Source: Gibbula magus
Taxonomy: Eukaryota; Mollusca; Gastropoda; Trochida; Trochidae
Length of the DNA stretch: 64,000 nucleotides
Reading direction: 5' to 3'
Assembly (NCBI GenBank): GCA_936450465.1
Contig: OW388301.1
Span: forward strand, 21,619,523 to 21,683,522
The first letter of the stretch is position 1. The number at the start of each line of letters is the position of its first letter. The notes under the pieces were generated by a model. That model was not told the DNA's origin. It did no database searches and worked only from the letters and a program-made list of their open reading frames with translations. The translations under genes and the position numbers were made by a program. Shown one piece after another: positions 28,091 through 40,942 of the stretch.

Positions 28091-31000
28091 GCTATCTTGA
28101 ATGGCACTAGATTGCAACACGGCGGCGGCACCCAGACTTTCACAGGCTTGCGACTATAAAACCAGCGTCTGAATAATGTATCCCATAATAATTAATGAGT
28201 CAAAATCAAGTACATGTAATAATTAATTATAACAACTAATAATTTGCGCGTTAAACAACTTAACAGCAATCACTAAATCAGTCACTCAATAATTAGTGAA
28301 CGATTGATCACTGATCTCATATAGTGAAAACATCTACCAATAATTATATATTTAAATAGTAAAAACATCAGCCGATTTCGTTATATAGTTCACATTTTGA
28401 TATTGAGTGTCGTTTTAATCCCTTAAAGGGACATTGGTTATGTTACTTAAAAAAACACTTTGCGCTGCGTAATGTTCACATCAATTCTCTCGGGTTGCAT
28501 ATTCATCAATAAATGACAAATATATAATAATTAACAGTTTTCAATGAAAATCAAACAAAAGCTTTACAGCTATTTAACAAGTTTATCTAATTTAATAGAA
28601 TATTGGTATTTATAAAGATGCACATGTTTTCCACAAAACCACATATTTTCGTATATTCCATTGACCATATACTCTTGATCTATGTGAATGTTGGGGTCAC
28701 CATTTGGTTACCATAGTGAAAATGTGAGTCTGTGGTAGGTGCTCAACAGCTGACTGGAGAGCTAAATGTAAATCTATTGATAAGGACTGTGTCATTAACA
28801 TTTGCTTAAAGAAACTTCTGAAACTGGATTCATTCCAACAGAGAAATCTGTCCCATTCTTGCCCTCAAAAGTTTGAACATTCCTTTTAGAGAAGTTACTA
28901 TTTTCTAGGTGCTGACCTGAGGTGTAGATTTCGTTTAGGAACGTGGCAGAACTGTTTTAACTGTTTTAAGTGTCTTAAGATTATTTGTATACACAATAGG
29001 TTTGTCATTCTCTTCTATACAATTTTCACCAAAGTAAAAAAAGTAAAGAAAACCTCTCTTTTTTTAAATCGATTCTTGCAGCATTAAGCGTTTTAGTCAA
29101 CCAAACCGTATATGGTCTTTCACAGATTCTACAGGTTGCATATTATTGTTGTACGTAAACTTACCCTTGAATTGAAACCTTGCAAAACTAAATCCTGGTC
29201 ATGTATTTGTTCACATCCTCTAATGGTATACTCCCACGTCGTAAAATAGATATGTAGGTTGCTGAAATATTGCCCTCTTATTGTTATTTAAACATATATT
29301 TGGTTTTTTTTCGTAAGAGGTATGATAGAATATTACCTTTGCATTACCAACTGATACAATACATGTGTAGAGACACACCGTGACTGATAAATGATTTTAA
29401 AATAAACTGTGATGGTTTACAAATAATCAGGAATTTTACATTTCAATTGGAGGCCTGACATTCAGAATTTTCGCAATAATTGACACTGTTGGTTTTAATG
29501 AAGATAAAGTATTATTTTTAAAATATGACAAACCATTTAAACAAATAGTAACAGTCTTTCAGATATCATTTAACCACTAGAACAGTAAAAGAATTCATAT
29601 TGATAACGAAACACTTCCTGATTGAATAGATATTTCATCTGTAGCATTCAAAGTGTGAATTAAACTTTTGTTAAGCAGCTGTATATATGTGCTAAAGTTG
29701 AAATGTTGTTTTCCAGGTAAAACAACTGTGCTTCACTACCTGTAAAGTAACATTGGTGATGTTCTTATTGCACTTATTTCTTTGCATATCTGGTACCTTT
29801 TGTCCACATATTTATGAATGCATTTTAATTATTTTAGCTTTAGTATTTAATTAAATGTCATATTTTATCTTATATCTTGTGTATTCCCACATCAATTGTA
29901 TAACATGTATATACTCTCTCATAGCCTTTATTTACAGGGTGGGTCTTCATTGTTGTAATGTATTATCAAATGATTGTAACCAGGTTGATATACACAAAAA
30001 TGAAGCAGCACAAGATTAGGAATCAAAAAGTTACAGAGGAATGTTTTTAATAATCTGTCATTTTTTAGTTGCTACTTATAGATGCTGCATGATTGTCTAT
30101 GTCAATGTTCAAGAATAAAATATGTGTTCAAAACGTTGTATGGCTTTGTTTTGTTTCATCTAACTTAATCATAAAAAAACAAGTCACAATGTTACTTACA
30201 ACATTGTTTCTGTTCTTTATGACATCTCAACTACATCTATGCCCTAAAATTTAAAGTTAGATTTACATTGTTTGAGTAAGCTGACATGTTGATAAAGAAC
30301 TTCCTGATGAAACTGAGAGCCAATTGTTAGATTTTTCAAGTTTTGGGGTTAAGAAACACATTGTCTGATCCTGCGTATCCGAACTTCGGCTCCATTTCAC
30401 GATATTGGGTAGTGGTAAGGAAACATCACGGTTGATTCAATTGTGTGTTTCTTTTTTAATCAAGCAATTATATTAAATTATTTTATTGAATCGGCGATTT
30501 TGTTGATGATGAGCTAACATATTAACATGCTTGTTGAGACAGCTGATAGCGCAGCAGCATTTGGATAGGGAAAAGTATCCGAGCTTGTACTCTATGATGA
30601 TTGGTTGCTAACGAGTCTCATAAATCAGGGGGAGATAATTCATGGGTCGTTTTCTTTGGCAATGGAACGTTTTGAAACGTGGTATTTCAATTTGTTTAAT
30701 TCACAATTAAGATATAACTTTTTAGAAAAATAACAATTCCACCTTTTTAATATGCTATATAGAATATAAATATGGGCATTTTATTGATACAAAAGAAGTT
30801 CCATTTTTGGGTAACCTTAACCTTTAAGCAACACATTGTCTGATCCTGTGTAACAGTAAAGCTCTGGCTGTCGTTCCTAAGATCTCTTTCAACACGGAAA
30901 ATGGATACTATCTATACTTTTAAAGAATGGTTTACGGTTGATTGTAAGTCTACGATTGCCTTATGGAATGGGATCCATTTTGGGATGACACTAATGCTGA

Positions 31001-31440
31001 CATCAGCCTCTGGAGGACATAGCCTGGAGCTTCTGACTGAGAAATAGAGGTTATCATGAGAGTACGTTTTGGGATGGTCAATATCCTTCATTATGAAAAA
31101 ACATTGTATTTTGCGAGCCTTGGCGATTAAATACATGGTGTTTATTCCTAATGCAGGATTTACTAAAATATATCAATTGTAAATTATAAGTATACAATAT
31201 TGAATGTAATATCATTTATATATTTATAATAACTGAAAATGTATAATGCATCATAATAATCATTATGAAAAACGCTAAAGACATACAAAATCAGGAAAGG
31301 TAATAATCAATAAGTATGTTTCAAAATTAAGCAAAATAAAGAGACTTCGCAACAACTGTAATAGTCACATTAAAACCTTATAAATTTCATTATGACAAAT
31401 ACGTAACTAGCAAACAAATACATTTATAATATGATTGTAG
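28091..31440. other. Long AT-rich region without a recognised gene
   Basis: Holds a partial copy of repeat family A (- orientation, about 28480-28580) and an 18-bp word, acacattgtctgatcctg, present at about 30356 and 30831. No coding signal stands out; the 74-codon - frame at 30912-31136 has no recognisable motif. Confidence 0.35.
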
Positions 31441-31720
31441 GTGAAATACCGGGATCTATCAATGAAAATAAACCGTGTTATCAGTCACTAGTGAAAATAA
31501 CAATGGAATGTGTTATCATTCACTAGTGACTGATATAGCAATGACCTGACGTCATAAAACAATGCTCTGACGTCATCTCGTGAGGTAGAAAAGTTAAATA
31601 TTTTCACTCGTGGCTGCGCCACTCGTGAAAATATAACCTTTCTACCTCACTCGATGAGATAAACATGGTATTAGTCAAGAAAAGCCAAATATCCTCTATA
31701 TATTCACCATGTACGACTAT
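31441..31720. repeat. Hairpin-bearing repeat family B, copy 1
   Basis: Two nested hairpins. gtcactagtgaaaataac (from about 31482) pairs with gttatcattcactagtgac (to about 31530). gaggtagaaaagttaaatat pairs with the segment gtgaaaatataacctttctacctc around a tcgtggctgcgccactcg loop. It is followed by gataaacatggtattagtca, shared with the copy at 62536-62740 in the opposite orientation. Confidence 0.65.
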
Positions 31721-31857
31721 GTATGTGCACTAACAAGCGAGAAAGGTCTGTCAATTTAAGATGTCTAAGATGGCCGCCAAATTCAAAATGGCCACCGCTG
31801 TTAAAACGTAAGTGCTTTTATATGTTTTACAGTATTAATCCTTGTATTTCTTTGGTT

Positions 31858-32145
31858 CTAAGCTAAGCTTAATGTCTTTAATGCATGCCAATATGCAATA
31901 AATGCTGATATCAGTTCAAATAATTTCACGCAAGTTGCATATTCATCCCCAATCGCCAAACATATAATAATTACTAGTTTCCAATTAAAATCGAGCAACA
32001 GCATTATACTTGTGCAGAAACCGAAACTACACGTTCCATTTACATGCACAGTAGTTATAAAACCTATTAAACATTATCAACTTAAAGTTTTCTTTTAGTC
32101 TGTTGTAAATAAGTTTCCAAAATTACGTTTGAATAATTGACGCGT
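31858..32145 (-). repeat. Dispersed repeat family A, copy 3
   Basis: Reverse complement of the 15495-15770 copy with the same block order. The - strand 63-codon frame is part of the repeat. Confidence 0.65.
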
Positions 32146-32389
32146 GCCACATGCAGGGCATTGTCCAGGTTTCGATCAGAAATCGATACTGTTACCTTTA
32201 TATTGTCGGCATACTGAGTCGACTATCATCAACATCGCTATTTTCGGCAACTGTCAGTACTTTTTGAAAGATTACCATCATTGATAACATTTGGCATATG
32301 TGACCCATAACAACACAATGGATGGACCTTTAAACTACTTGATTTTCAATTTATGTTTCTGCATGGAATCATCTATACAAAAAGAACTC

Positions 32390-32757
32390 ATGAACATGAA
32401 ACTTGTTAATAATACCAGATGTACATCCTGTAATGATGCTGATGAAAATTTATGCCATATATATTCGGGATGTGAGGAAGCAAAACTTTTTTGGAATTAA
32501 CTACAGGATTGGATTTATCAAAACACACTGAAACTCCAATTGACAAAATTTTATTTTGTACTGAGCCTCTTTTTAATCACCTACTCCTTTTGGCTAAAAG
32601 GCACATTTATATGTATCACCTGAACAAAATTATTCCAAAATTAGGAGCTTTTGTTAAAATCCTTAAGGACATATTCACTGTTGAAAAGTTCATATCTATC
32701 AGATTTTTGACTTTTGCATATGGCCTCTGTACCCAATCTGTCATCAAGATATATTAA
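32390..32757 (+). pseudogene. LINE ORF2 C-terminal remnant
   Basis: Two overlapping frames. The first ends with TRCTSCNDADENLCHIYSGC and EEAKLFWN, the zinc-like C-x2-C ... H-x5-C tail that follows the reverse transcriptase of many non-LTR elements. The second (from 32491) continues with DKILFCTEPLFNHLLLLAKR and a YHLNKIIPKLGAFVK block. One frameshift separates them. The reverse transcriptase core is missing. Confidence 0.65.
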
Positions 32758-33295
32758 TAAAGATGCATTATGTATATGCAGATAAACAGATTACAACACT
32801 GCTGAACATCAACACTTCAGACGGCGGTGGCTCGCATATGAGGCCTTTTATTTAAAGATGCAACTACAAATCGGTTTATCCTGTCTGAATAATGTCATGT
32901 ATCACCCCGTGAACATGCACAGATATACACCTTGAGTTTATTTGCATATGGTAGTAAAAGTGTTCATTTACTGTGCGTTTACCTGAAGACAAATGTGAGT
33001 ACGTACTCCAGATTTTGAAACTGTTGACATAGTGACAATTTATGTTAAGTTACTCTTTTTCAGCAATAACCATTGGCTCAAGAGAGCTGAACTCTTGTGT
33101 ACCGACAACATCGCCAATGGAGATTCTTGTACATTTTGCGATTCTGTGGTAATGACCACAAACCTTTTTTTCATCTACTTTTCGAGATCCGAGAGCCCTA
33201 GATAACAGGAATGTAGTTCCTAAGCCACATTTTTAATGTTGATGTCAGTTGAAGATTTGATGATTTGGTGGCACAAAGAGAACCACAGGGGCAAC
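32758..33295. other. No recognisable feature
   Basis: AT-rich, with no coding signal. Confidence 0.35.
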
Positions 33296-33297
33296 AC

Positions 33298-33455
33298 ATG
33301 TTACGACGTAAGATGTGATAAATGCGGTAAAATGTAATAATGCGGTAAATTGTAATAAAAATGCGGTAAAATGTCTTACAGATTAATGCGGTAAATTGTA
33401 ATAAGGAGGTGCGGTAAAATGTTAGTAAAAAGTGCGGTAAACTGTTAACAATGTG
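33298..33455 (+). repeat. Short-period array (TGCGGTAAAATGTAATA)n, left copy
   Basis: Begins acgacgtaagatgtgataaa and continues with about seven loose units containing tgcggtaaa(a/t)tgt. The same array occurs inverted at 39215-39400, 6 kb away, each outer edge marked by gcgacgtaa/acgacgtaa. Confidence 0.85.
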
Positions 33456-33554
33456 CAATGAAATGTTATAACCCTACCTTTGATAACTTTATTTCTACTT
33501 TGACTGTCAATTTTATATCTGTTCTTCTACTTGTAATTAAACAATGTACTATTG

Positions 33555-33627
33555 TGCCTGTCTGTCTGTCTGACTGTGTGTCTGTGTGCTTGTGTGCCTG
33601 TGTGTCTGTGTATCTGTGTGTAATTTA
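33555..33627 (+). repeat. TG/CTGT microsatellite
   Basis: Runs of gtctgtctgtctg followed by gtgtgtctgtgtgcttgtg. The frame reading through it is an artefact. Confidence 0.85.
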
Positions 33628-36163
33628 TATTTGTGATCTCACATTCTACAAAGGTAACGTTTTCCCGTTTGTACAAAATCAACATCCTCAGACCCGGGAA
33701 CCCGTCATCATCACTAGCTGTCCCAAAAGTCGAAACTGTGAATCTGAATAATACAATGTTATCTTTTGTAAAGTATTTATAAATTTCATATATTTCTAAT
33801 GCATTTAGCCGTAGCAGTTGTGCCGTGTTTCAATCATTTTTGTATATGTGGTTTTCTCGGAAAAGATTTCCTTCAAGTTAATAGTTTAAATTCTGATGTG
33901 CCATAAGGTCAGGTACATTATACAAACCGCCAATCTTTATTTTCGTTAATGGATAACGTAATTGTTTCTATTTCCCATTAAAAATGGGTAAATGTTTCAT
34001 AATGATTAAATGATTAATGTCAAGCAAATGGCTTACCTTTAACTCTGACCTGCTTATAAGGATTAAAACGGCTAGTTTTAAGCTTATATTTTATCTAAAT
34101 CAATAACTTACTGCATTTCTGATCAGCTTCCTGATTTCTTAAATAAATTTTGTCTAATAAATATTTTCATTGACATACCTGTGATCGTTTATATTTGAAA
34201 CAAAGTGACGGATCGTTTGGTATTGATAAGTCTTTTGGTTGAATATAAATTTATTCATTACACAGTTGAAGGGTAGTCAAGGAAAATGTATTGATAATAA
34301 ATAAGTTTATAACGCATCAGAACATTTTCGTCTGACCAATGGTCTGACAGAATCCCTTTAGATATTGCCCTGGAAATAAACCGTGATTAAACGGTGACAA
34401 TAAAAATTGTTCTTTGATCGTCTTTAGAGCAGACAGTTATTTTACTATAATTATCAGTGGCGAAAACCCTCACTCGTTCTTAACGATCAGACAATGTTTG
34501 CTAGAGAACCACGGCAGATATGTATTACCTTGGCATACGATGTGGTACTAATACGCCCAAACAGCCCAAACTGTGAGTAGATTATCATTTAGTAAACACT
34601 ATACAGGGAGTTGAGCATAAAACGGAAACAATGTACGAGGAATATTTCACACTACACTTAATGCAAAAGCAGTTAATCCAACATTAGCATATACACTCAT
34701 CCACTAAAGAAACGTCACCATACAAAATAATTCAATCCACGAGTGATAAACATGATTGAACCAGGGATGTTTAATGTCTTTAGAAGTAAACAAAACACAC
34801 TTTGAAATTTCATATTTCATATTTCTGAAAAACAAATGTTTAAAAAAAGTCGCTTTCGTATCTCCTTAACTAGGCGAGGTGGGAGAATCAAAATGGCCCT
34901 AATCAGCTTGATTTACGACATCCTACAGTAAAGATGCGTCAATAAATTTAAGCCCAAGCAGGTTATATTTGTCGACAACATCTTTTATTAACCCTTACCT
35001 TGTATGCTTCTGAATGTTACAATTCCTGTATACATATGCCCGACAGGCCCAGCGACATTTCTTTGTGATATACAACATTTCTATACGTGATAGAAAAACA
35101 ACATTCAGTCTTCCATGGGTGCCAGTGAACACGTTTTAAATACAATGTATTGCTTTAGTTATTGCTACATCAATTTATTAAATTCATACATTATCTCTTT
35201 CCCGCACCGTACATGTATCCTGTTGCATCATGTTTCCGGACGTTTATGTACTTGTGAGTAATATTGTCATATTTGCTGTCGATTATCTCTTTGATACCAC
35301 TTTATCGTATTTCAGTGACAAACGTGATTTTATGGTAGTCTAAATGAAGACTTCGACTTTCAAAGAGGCACAAGAAATTATGTATTAATTTTTTTAATTT
35401 CATGTATTAAAAGTATTGCCATGGCTTCAGGTAAAGTTGTAGATGGAATAGCATCTGGCATCATGTCACGTTGTAGTCGTGTAGTCGTTGTGTGGATCTC
35501 ATTTCTTCAGGTTATCGACAGTGCTGTTTGAAAAAATAATCGTCGTTCTTGTCCAGTAAAGTGGACGTTCTTTATGTTTATGCACTGTAGGGGGAAATGT
35601 CTGCAATAGTTAACATGTTTGTAAAACTCACTACTGGCCATATCTTGATCTGTCTCTTAGTCAACGCCAACTTTGGTTCCAGTCAGTTCCATTTCAGGTT
35701 TCTTCTTCTGCGACAATCACGGCTTTATGTCAGATTATCAGATGTCATGAAAAGGAGTAAACTTGCCCCAGCTTTACCATACAACTGTCGTACCCACCAT
35801 GTAGGCAAAAGTAACAATCTCTTTTACTATGCCCACATTCATAAACAGTTTGAATATATCATCTTCACAGATAACATGATCCGCATTGACCATCCTTATC
35901 AGTGAACCTATTATGAAAACCCTGCGAGGTGTTTGGTTGGCCTCAAGGAAGTGGTTGACCATATTTGTCCATCTTTTAAACAATAAACATTTGTCCAGAT
36001 TCATGAATATCAAAATAGTTGTTGTCCTCTGTATCACTGAATCATGTGGCAACTGTGCAGTACAACATCACTGACAAAAATCTTCTCTGAAAAGTGCTTC
36101 TGTTTTCATTGACCTCACAGTTTGTTAAACGTACCATTATCAAATATCTAAGGCTTTTGAGGA
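33628..36163. other. No recognised gene; two overlapping unidentified frames near 35.6-36.05 kb
   Basis: A + frame (35597-35905, 102 codons) and a - frame (35774-36052, 92 codons) overlap. The - frame has more protein-like composition (FLEANQTPRRVFIIGSLIRM), but no family is recognised and flanking stops limit it. It may be a decayed transposon exon. Confidence 0.25.
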
Positions 36164-36418
36164 GTGAGTGAGTGAGTGAGTGAGTTGGGGTTTAACGCCG
36201 CTTTCAAGAGTATTTCACTTATATCGCGGCTGCTAGTATTATGGCAGGGAGAAAGCCCGCAACGCCATGTGGCTATGCACTGCGGTGAAACCTGCGAGCA
36301 GCGGCTGGAACTAGCGAACAATGGGTGGTACTACGCTGAAATTCAGTGTAGCATTGCACCCAAACCTTACTGCGTGTAGAACAGTTCTCTACTGCAGACA
36401 AATTTGCCGTGCCCCTGG
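36164..36418 (-). mobile_element. tRNA-derived SINE, copy 1 (- orientation)
   Basis: Body shared with 45375-45617 and 46198-46513: cgccaggggcacgg-type start, ctacacgcagtaaggtttgg, a ggctttctccctgccataat block and a gcggcgttaaac end. The tail is (ACTC)n, seen here as gagtgagtgagtgagtg at 36164-36186. The tRNA head is missing. Confidence 0.8.
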
Positions 36419-36625
36419 ATACTGAGGATAGTTGGACTTGAATCAACGAGTGTCAGAATACACTAATATTTGATTATCATGCAAAAATCATGCTTCAACA
36501 ATTATTAGCAAAAGAATGAACATATTTAAAACACATAACTGCAGTAAGCAGTGATCTCAGTGACGTCAAAGCCTTGTGATGTCATTAACTGATGATGTCA
36601 TAGAATTATGACTATATACTATTGT

Positions 36626-36686
36626 AGCGATTATCTACAATGTATATATTGCTTGTAGATATCGCTTGATGTCACACAAGCGATAT
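36626..36686. repeat. Two hairpins sharing one arm
   Basis: agcgattatctacaa (36626-36640) pairs with ttgtagatatcgct (36653-36666). The same region, atatcgcttg (36659-36668), pairs perfectly with caagcgatat (36677-36686). The two structures are mutually exclusive. Confidence 0.7.
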
Positions 36687-37814
36687 AAACTGTTGGAGCC
36701 AGTTTTGTATGATAAAATACGATTAGTAATGTCCCCGGGACTGTCGGGTCCACTTATGCACTTAACGTAGGTAACGTAATGCAAGAACTCCAAGAACTTG
36801 AGGAATACATAAATTGTCAGCTATAAATTCTAATTTGTTTCAAAGATAGGCTCATGCGCCTCTGAGGCCCCGTGATACAATGTAAGGGTAAATTAAATTT
36901 CTACATTTAAGGAATAGTTAAATCGTAAACATTCTGGCCAAAAACAACATTTAAAAAAGCGATTTTAACACCCTCAGTGTACTTGAATAGAAATAGAAAT
37001 TAGAATAAAAAATACAGGAATAGTACATATATGCAAGGGGTGAATATCCAAGAATAGTACCTTAAAATTGTCAGCGTCAAGAAAAGTATACACATTGTTT
37101 CACCCAAGAGTAATGCAATCAAACGTTCTGAATACGAAACAAGAACTCAACAAAACTAAATTATGTAAGTGTCCCCAGGGACAAACAGTAACAAAATGCA
37201 TACACAAGAAAAGTACATTAATGTGAAATACAATGTATATACAAGGCAAATTTATAAAAAGACAAGTATATGCACGTAAAGTATATCCAATGGAAAGGAA
37301 TGCAACAGAAGTAAAAGCATAAATAGTATTCGTTGGAGTAATATATTCTAGAGTAGGATGTAAATAATATGATATTTGACTGTTCCATATACAACACATT
37401 AGATTCCATTTTATGCACCCAACAGGAAATTGCTTATATTACATTTAGTAATTGCATTAGGTGAAGGAACACATGTATTTCAGATAGACAGGCGGTTATA
37501 GTCAGATGTATATCTCAGTCTTAAATCTTCATCTCCCTGTATCAAAAGAAAATGACGTTCATACTGATATACTCCAGGGAGATTATCATACTTACATAAA
37601 ATATCCTTTATCAATTGTGTAGCCGCTTACTCTCTTGTCTAAAGTATGTTTTACATTCTTCATTTGAATATACATGTATCACTTATCCACGAATCCTTCA
37701 AAACTTATGTAGCTGTGTGTATTTGTTCGGCACTGGGCCGCGTTGACCAAGACGACATAATGTTGATGATTAATGAAATTTATTCATGAGGTTGATGAGG
37801 CTGTTGCTGAGGTA
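36687..37814. other. No recognisable feature
   Basis: AT-rich, with no coding signal. Confidence 0.35.
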
Positions 37815-37816
37815 AA

Positions 37817-38244
37817 TCTGGAAATAGGAAATTATGTTTCCACCTCAACAACAGCAATTGGAGTGATAAAATTTAACAATCAAGTAAATAATATTTTTAA
37901 CAATTAACATAAATAATTTAAATATCACATTTGTATTGCAAATAATATATCACCGGGAATTTAAATAGTTAAATACTCACACTACACTTCGAAATTATAT
38001 TATTATAAAAAGCAGATGGTCTAGCCATGTTTATTCAAACTATCAATCTTATATTAATTTATTCACTGAAATTTATATGTTATCATTAAAATATTACTTT
38101 AATGATTTTCAAATTTTATGTTTAAAGAAATTATGCACCTTATTAAAGAATTTTATAAAGTAATGAGGCAGATTGAAATAGATTAGGAAATGGCCATAGC
38201 TGGAAATAGGAAAGGATGTTTCCACCTCAACAACAGCAATTTTA
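37817..38244. repeat. Pair of ~45-bp direct repeats
   Basis: ctggaaataggaaa then tgtttccacctcaacaacag and caatt occur at about 37817-37861 and 38200-38244, almost identical and 383 bp apart. They may mark duplicated LTR or satellite edges; the flanks do not continue the similarity clearly. Confidence 0.6.
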
Positions 38245-38314
38245 GTGAGGTGGAAAACAGGTAAGCAGAGGAAGTGAAGACAGAGGACACAGTGGCCAAT
38301 TAGGAGACAGGTAA

Positions 38315-38339
38315 CACATCAAAGGAATCCTTTGATGTG
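38315..38339. repeat. Perfect 25-bp palindrome
   Basis: cacatcaaagga, one base, tccttttgatgtg-type arm: 12-bp perfect arms around position 38327. It lies between the direct repeat at 38200 and the primer-like site at 39047. Confidence 0.7.
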
Positions 38340-39046
38340 ACCTATAAATAGAATAGGGAACGCCCACTAGTTTGGGAAGACAGCTAAAAATAGAATAGAA
38401 GTGAAGGGAAATCCTTGTTGACAAGACTCCAGAAACAGAAGAGAGAAGGTGGAAATGTTAAGAGGCGTGGTTCATGGGCAAACAAAGACAATTAGGGACA
38501 ATGAACATTTAACACATAATGAAATGATGAAATGATATCAATGATGACCATAATACTTGATGATACAGGCATTATATTAAATATACCATGTCACACTTAT
38601 ATATAACTATTAATTTTATTTCATTAATTAACTAGAGTAATTGAGTAATTGTTTACATTGGTGATAACTGTTGAAATAGTAATACGTCAAGTCGTCTAGG
38701 TATAAGTCTTGTTATAGAGTTAACTACCCCTAGACCATTTAATTGGGAATTCGGGTTAGAAAGAATGAAACAGAAATTGGAGACACTTGAGAGGCTCATG
38801 TACGTTATGAGTACCAACAAAATAACTATTAATCGACACCAGAAATTAAATGATAATGAACTCTTACCAGTAATTAAACAATTAATAATAACAGTTTATT
38901 ATTGTCCGCAATACAAAGGTACATATGACCTTTGTTTTGCGCATTTTGCCCCGGCAGCCACAGAGCAGCGTCAGTTAAAGCGTCGTTCTGTACCAATCAT
39001 GCTGTCAAGCAAGGAAGCACCAACTCCCACCTTTTAACATATTTTG

Positions 39047-39075
39047 GTATAGCGCGACCGGGAAATGAACCCGGA
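39047..39075 (+). promoter_or_regulatory. Possible retroelement primer-binding site (tRNA 3' end complement)
   Basis: tggtatagcgcgaccgggaa then atgaacccgg reads on the other strand as a canonical tRNA 3' half: a 5-bp T stem (ccggg/cccgg) around a 7-base T loop (ttcattt), an acceptor strand and cca. It sits eight bases after ttttaaca, an LTR-like end at 39038. No matching tRNA 5' half is present, so this is not a tRNA gene. The downstream protein region is not recognised. Confidence 0.35.
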
Positions 39076-39214
39076 TGATGAGTGGTCACTTTTCAAAGAG
39101 TTAAAATAATATAAGAATAGTTTAAAATTCCCTAAAAAATATGTGCAGATTGAGAAGGAAACATTTAAACAAAAGATGAACAAGAACTTCTTCATCAATG
39201 TTATAATACGTTAC

Positions 39215-39400
39215 CGCACATTGTATTAAAATTACCGCACATTTGATTTGAAAAATGTACCGTACCCCCTTTTACAATTTACTGTACCCCTTTTACAATT
39301 TACCCCACTTATCTGTATTACATTTTACCGCGTTCTATTACAATTTGCCGCAGTATAATATTTTACTGCGTTTTTATGACATTTTACGTCGCAACAAACG
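39215..39400 (-). repeat. Short-period array (TGCGGTAAAATGTAATA)n, inverted right copy
   Basis: On the - strand it begins gttgcgacgtaaaatg and carries about eight units with gcggtaaaatgtaata variants, mirroring 33298-33455. Several units have drifted (ggggtaaattgtaaaa). Confidence 0.85.
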
Positions 39401-40942
39401 CCCTACAAACTACAGCTATGAGCAGCCCTGAAAGTTCAAGGTCACAGCATGGTCACCTGTTAAGCATGCTTTTGATAATTTGCCTTATTCTAATTATGAA
39501 CACATTAACTCATTACATGGTTGTTACACACAATGAAATGTGGTAATTGATTGGGCGACCTTGAAAGTCAAAAGACAAGGTCACAAGAAATTTTCGCTTA
39601 AATCTGTCAATTGTCAAGGTCACATGGAGTTTACGTCATCAGCATGCTTATGGATAATGCCTTATGTTACTTTAAACACTTTACCTCATTACATGACTAG
39701 TATACACAATGGAACATTATCATTAATTGTGTGACCTCGGTCAATGGTCAATGTCACAAGTTCTGAAATCACTAAAATAAATCCTTGCCAAAGTGATAAC
39801 TTGAACAGTTTCTGTGCTTTGAGGTTTGTATTTGGTATAGTAATGTTATGTATTATTATTATGTGCGGTATGCTAATGATCGACAATAGTGATGTGCCCC
39901 TGATGTGATGCTGTACCTTGGCGAAATAAACCATTCACTACCACTGTGTCATGTCTTCTGTTGACCAAGTGCCCTTATTAAATGTACGCCTAGAACACCA
40001 CGTACACTTACAAGTATAACTATGGAGAATTGCCATGTTTGAGAAATTTGAAGATAAAAGGTCAAGGTCACAAAATATTGGTTACTGCAATGTTAAACCT
40101 TTGATCAGATTTTGAAATCAGAAATAGATTTTAAGAACTCAAATTAATAATTTGTTAATTATACACCCCTGGAAATTCTTTTGTTATGTTCATAATCAAT
40201 ATGAAACAAAAATATGGTGACCCCCTGATAAACAAACGTGTGTAGTGATCTCAGTGATGATCGATTTGAATTTATTTCTTTTGACTCAACTTGTGAAGTG
40301 CCCCGAGTGATAATTAAGGATTCTGCCCTGAAGCTCTGAATCCTTATTGTTATTGCCGTGTTCCTTTTTTGTTATTATTATTTGCACCGATTTTGTCTCC
40401 ACCGCTTTAACAAGAAGGAATGCATCTTGAACGACCAAACTTTACGGGCTGATATACCTTACCATGAAGTTACTATAGCCGTTAAAGGTCCAGTTCGAAT
40501 CCAACTTTCGATTTTTACATGGGAAAAGTTTTCAAAATGCACTTAGAGACTTGCAACTTTATTTAAAAGATCCGCAATGATAATCCAAGCAAAAAAGTAA
40601 ATCATGGCGAAGTCGTCAGTCACGTGGTTTTGACGCCATCTTGGATTAATTTTTTTTTTCAAATTTTCGGACCAAATGTACTTTTGCGGAATCACCACTC
40701 CGAAGATATTTGCAACTAACCGCTGAAACTTTATTAATATAAAGCTGAAACATTGGGGACTAACACTTTTGTTCTTTTTTGAGCTAACTCCTAATAGAAA
40801 TCCTAAAATCACTGACAAAACATAGGGTGCAAATGGCAGAGAATATCCTGCATTGTAGGAGAATATTTGACTTGTTTCTACTGACTCTAGTCTAACACTC
40901 AGCTTATGAAAAAAGTATTTATTCTGAAAATGTCAACTCATC
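39401..40942. other. No recognised gene
   Basis: A caaggtcac-rich stretch (39438-39620) recurs with ~170-bp spacing (ttgaaagt..aaggtcaca, then tgtcaaggtcacatgga), suggesting decayed pearl-type monomers. Small frames at 40358-40818 show no family motif. Confidence 0.35.

Noticed and set aside
29700..30130. Possible last exon (ttttccag followed by a short frame ending in TAA, then AATAAA at about 30115)
   Set aside because: Only nine codons, no upstream exon and no recognisable protein; the acceptor and poly(A) words are expected by chance in such DNA.
30350..30850. 18-bp word acacattgtctgatcctg repeated 475 bp apart as transposon ends
   Set aside because: The copies are direct, not inverted, the flanks do not match, and no element structure is visible.
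39047..39075. tRNA gene on the - strand
   Set aside because: Only the 3' half (T arm and acceptor) is present; no matching 5' acceptor strand, D arm or anticodon stem lies upstream.
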